A stretch of 6,909 nt of DNA. Origin: Alphaproteobacteria bacterium. Its GTDB lineage: Bacteria; Pseudomonadota; Alphaproteobacteria; Rhizobiales; Devosiaceae. The DNA is taken from contig JAADFY010000071.1 in NCBI GenBank assembly GCA_013152625.1, forward strand, positions 1-6,909. Direction: 5' to 3'. Positions 6,101-6,909 of this stretch are shown in pieces. The notes beneath the pieces were generated by a model. That model had not been told where the DNA came from and made no database searches. It saw only the letters and a list, made by a program, of their open reading frames with translations. Position numbers and translations under genes: made by a program. The stretch's first letter is position 1. Every line of letters begins with the position of its first letter.

Positions 6101-6578
6101 GCTGAACGGGTTTGGCCGCGATCAGTTCCCCGATCTGGCCCTGACGGACCAGCGCAGGAGAATGGGCGCCCGTGGAGGCATCGGCAAAAAGCAGTTGCAC
6201 GTCCCGGGCCCGCACCTCGCGCCCGTTGACCCGATAAACCGATCCCGCTTCACGATCGATGCGCCGGGTGACTTCGAGCACATCGGCATTGTTCATGATG
6301 GCCGGCGCCTGCCGGTCGCTATTGTCCAGAACAAGGGTGACTTCGGCACTGTTGCGGGCCGGGCGTGTCCCGGAGCCGGAAAAGATCACATCGTCCATGC
6401 CCGAACCGCGCATGGCTTTATAGGAACTCTCTCCCATCACCCAGCGCAGGGCTTCCACCAAATTGGATTTCCCGCACCCGTTCGGCCCCACAATACCTGA
6501 AAGGCCGGGCTCGAGATGTAACTCGAACCCGTCAACAAACGACTTGAAGCCGGTTAGCCGCAAACGGTCAAACTTCAT
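3120..6578 (-). CDS. smc: Chromosome segregation protein SMC (condensin ATPase)
   Basis: SMC is the core ATPase of the bacterial condensin that, with ScpA and ScpB, organises and segregates the chromosome. The 1152 residues show the full layout. The N-terminal head has Walker A GPNGCGKSN (31-39), conserved Arg57 and the Q-loop region RQGQIGEL (145-152). Coiled-coil arms run at about 165-495 and 640-945, with a hinge at about 500-635. The C-terminal head has signature LSGGEQ (1051-1056), Walker B ICVLDEVDAP with Asp1079 and catalytic Glu1080, and the switch His1113 in VVITHNP. Length is typical and no motif is missing. I chose the ATG at 6578 over the TTG just before it; AGGA (6585-6582) lies only 3 nt upstream of the ATG, so the ribosome site is close and modest. 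No scpA, scpB or parAB is in view. Confidence 0.97.
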   Translation of the reverse strand: MKFDRLRLTGFKSFVDGFELHLEPGLSGIVGPNGCGKSNLVEALRWVMGESSYKAMRGSGMDDVIFSGSGTRPARNSAEVTLVLDNSDRQAPAIMNNADVLEVTRRIDREAGSVYRVNGREVRARDVQLLFADASTGAHSPALVRQGQIGELIAAKPVQRRALLEEAAGISGLHSRRHEAELRLRAAEQNMARIDDIIAQVELQLEGLRRQARQAVRYRRVSGDIRRAEAGIFHLRWVGARVAENEALAAHGQLVQKLADANHTHIESLKALETAAAALAPLRMADNEAGAACQRLMIAREQLIEEGRRAKARRAELEALVGQLEADAERDRALVGEANQQLGGLETEAVALGDEATQQAEGARIAVQGADTAMAALNEKVAQAQVLSDGLAKNQARRAQLNRTIKEATERANRLAEQLAEVATETEQVARELGSNAELERRQEALEQAREDGKQAEKSALVFEQSGAELEREVARARPPLGEILSRIDRLEAEGKAIGAMVNAGSENLWPPLIDTLEVEPGFERALAAAFGDDLDAATDAGAPVHWGQPGTGHGDRALPDGVAPLGAHVTAPGVLARRLAQIGVVDFEQGEALFARLAAGQMLVTKMGDRWRWDGLVSKADAPSSAAGRLAQRNRLTEVERELELTKPAAEIARQALGAKEEKLGHHRAKELAARKAWRTCQHRIGEAQKALETAQRGAHDLHSRRSALVEARVRLTSSLEEAQGMKASADAELGTVVDEHSAQTALADAHTELAHLRERADAARLQAGTFEATERVRTQRASRIEHEIALWTRRRTDGAAHLDAIEKRLEKARTDLAELRTQPSADSAGAQALDERIGVAEKQKRETGDRLQTGENEHRALEEKVRGAARELSGIREAVARVEERGKSHAEQRRLIEQGVREALDIEADRTGEAAGFSATRPLPDEAALSARFERLKQERERLGGVNLRAETEADEVAEKLGTMVADREDLVAAIAKLRGGILALNRQGRARLTEAFEKVNANFKDLFTTLFGGGTAELAFVESDDPLEAGLEIVARPPGKKPQTMTLLSGGEQALTALSLIFAVFLTNPAPICVLDEVDAPLDDANVARFCDLLDEMCKKTDTRFVVITHNPITMSRMDRLFGVTMAERGVSQLVSVDLNAAHSFREAS

Positions 6579-6607
6579 CAATCCTGCCGCGTCAAATCAA
6601 AAGTGGC

Positions 6608-6628
6608 CCCGAAGTGCCTTTTTTCGGG
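6608..6628 (-). promoter_or_regulatory. Small hairpin in the smc leader
   Basis: CCCGAA (6608-6613) and TTCGGG (6623-6628) form a perfect 6-bp inverted repeat with a 9-nt loop, ending about 30 nt before the smc start codon. On the minus strand the loop contains an A-run and no T-tract follows, so it is not an intrinsic terminator for transcription entering smc. I found no convincing -35/-10 pair between 6579 and 6862. Confidence 0.4.
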
Positions 6629-6797
6629 AACCGGATGGAAAGAGCCTGCCGGTACCGTAATTCAAACCGGCACCAACTGAGTTGCTATTTTTGCCTTGTC
6701 CCCTGATTCGGGGCGATTTTGCTGTGATTCGTCAAGTGTCGGGCAGAGTCCCGGGGAAAAAACATCCGTGAGGCAAAACAAAGCCCCCCACCCCTGA

Positions 6798-6821
6798 CCC
6801 CTCCCCGCAAGGGGGGAGGGG
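6798..6821. repeat. C/G-rich perfect 9-bp hairpin
   Basis: CCCCTCCCC (6798-6806) and GGGGAGGGG (6813-6821) form a perfect 9-bp stem with a 6-nt loop. A run of C residues (6784-6794) and the motif CGTGAGGCAAAACAAAG (6767-6783) lie beside it. On the minus strand it sits about 40 nt after the stop of the partial right-edge frame, followed by G-rich and then T-rich sequence, so it could serve as a terminator there. Similar C/G-rich hairpins are common intergenic repeats in alphaproteobacteria, so a dispersed repeat is equally possible. Confidence 0.7.
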
Positions 6822-6862
6822 GAAGATGCGGATTTCCAAAGACCAACAGCGATTTATCTGAC

Positions 6863-6909
6863 TCAGAGTTCAGCGAGCTTCAACGCCAGCCGGCGCGTCG
6901 GCGAGGTGC
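6863..6909 (-). CDS. Possible 3' end of an unidentified gene, cut by the window edge
   Basis: One minus-strand frame is open from the window edge to a TGA at 6865-6863 and gives the final 14 residues TSPTRRLALKLAEL. It looks like a plausible helical C terminus and has the same direction as smc. Fourteen codons are too few to identify a product, and one of the other two frames gives a similar short open read (12 residues, ending in a different TGA). The hairpin just downstream (6798-6821) mildly supports a gene end here. Confidence 0.35.
   Translation of the reverse strand, partial: TSPTRRLALKLAEL

Noticed and set aside
6707..6735. TTGACG on the minus strand at 6735-6730 as an smc promoter -35
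   Set aside because: At 17-bp spacing the -10 position reads CCCGAA, and no acceptable -10 box is found at nearby spacings.
6826..6861. Tiny plus-strand frame (ATG at 6826, 11 codons) after a purine-rich, Shine-Dalgarno-like run
   Set aside because: The purine run is the right arm of the C/G hairpin rather than a dedicated ribosome site, and the peptide is too short to support without conservation or expression data.

Overview
The window looks like an ordinary housekeeping stretch of an alphaproteobacterial chromosome. The evidence is the content and order of the F0 genes (atpI, atpB, atpE, b', b, with no F1 genes), the presence of both b and b' subunits, the RNP loop in subunit c, the style of the SMC hinge, and the GC-rich codon use. 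Every gene that can be supported is on the minus strand, so transcription runs from the right edge toward the left edge.

Layout, in the direction of transcription. At the right edge (about 6863-6909) are the last 14 codons of an open frame that may be the 3' end of an unidentified gene. A 284-bp noncoding stretch follows, holding a C/G-rich 9-bp hairpin (6798-6821) and a smaller leader hairpin (6608-6628). The gene smc (3120-6578) encodes a full-length condensin SMC ATPase with complete head motifs, two coiled-coil arms and a hinge. The 205-bp gap after smc holds a good sigma-70-type promoter (-35 TTGACA, 17-bp spacer, -10 TATGGT, at 2972-3000), a palindrome just upstream of it, and a small hairpin at the predicted mRNA 5' end. 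This promoter drives the F0 operon: atpI (2558-2914), atpB (1754-2545), atpE (1453-1680), atpF2/b' (750-1424) and atpF/b (266-748). A weak possible terminator follows. The left 265 bp hold an exact 46-bp direct repeat and another stem-loop.

The F0 genes work together. Subunit a and the c-ring form the proton path, b and b' form the peripheral stalk that will hold F1, and AtpI is a small membrane protein that helps c-ring assembly or stability. F1 must be encoded elsewhere, as is usual in alphaproteobacteria. All catalytic and binding residues that can be checked are present, and nothing is frameshifted or truncated. SMC is functionally unrelated to ATP synthase, and its adjacency appears to be only genomic neighbourhood.

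I found no evidence of an undescribed system, phage, transposon, CRISPR array or RNA gene. The points worth a second look are regulatory and repeat-related: the promoter-proximal palindrome, the 5'-end hairpin, the atpB-atpE intercistronic hairpin, and the repeats in the noncoding flanks, which share a CGTGAG-A-rich motif at both ends of the window.
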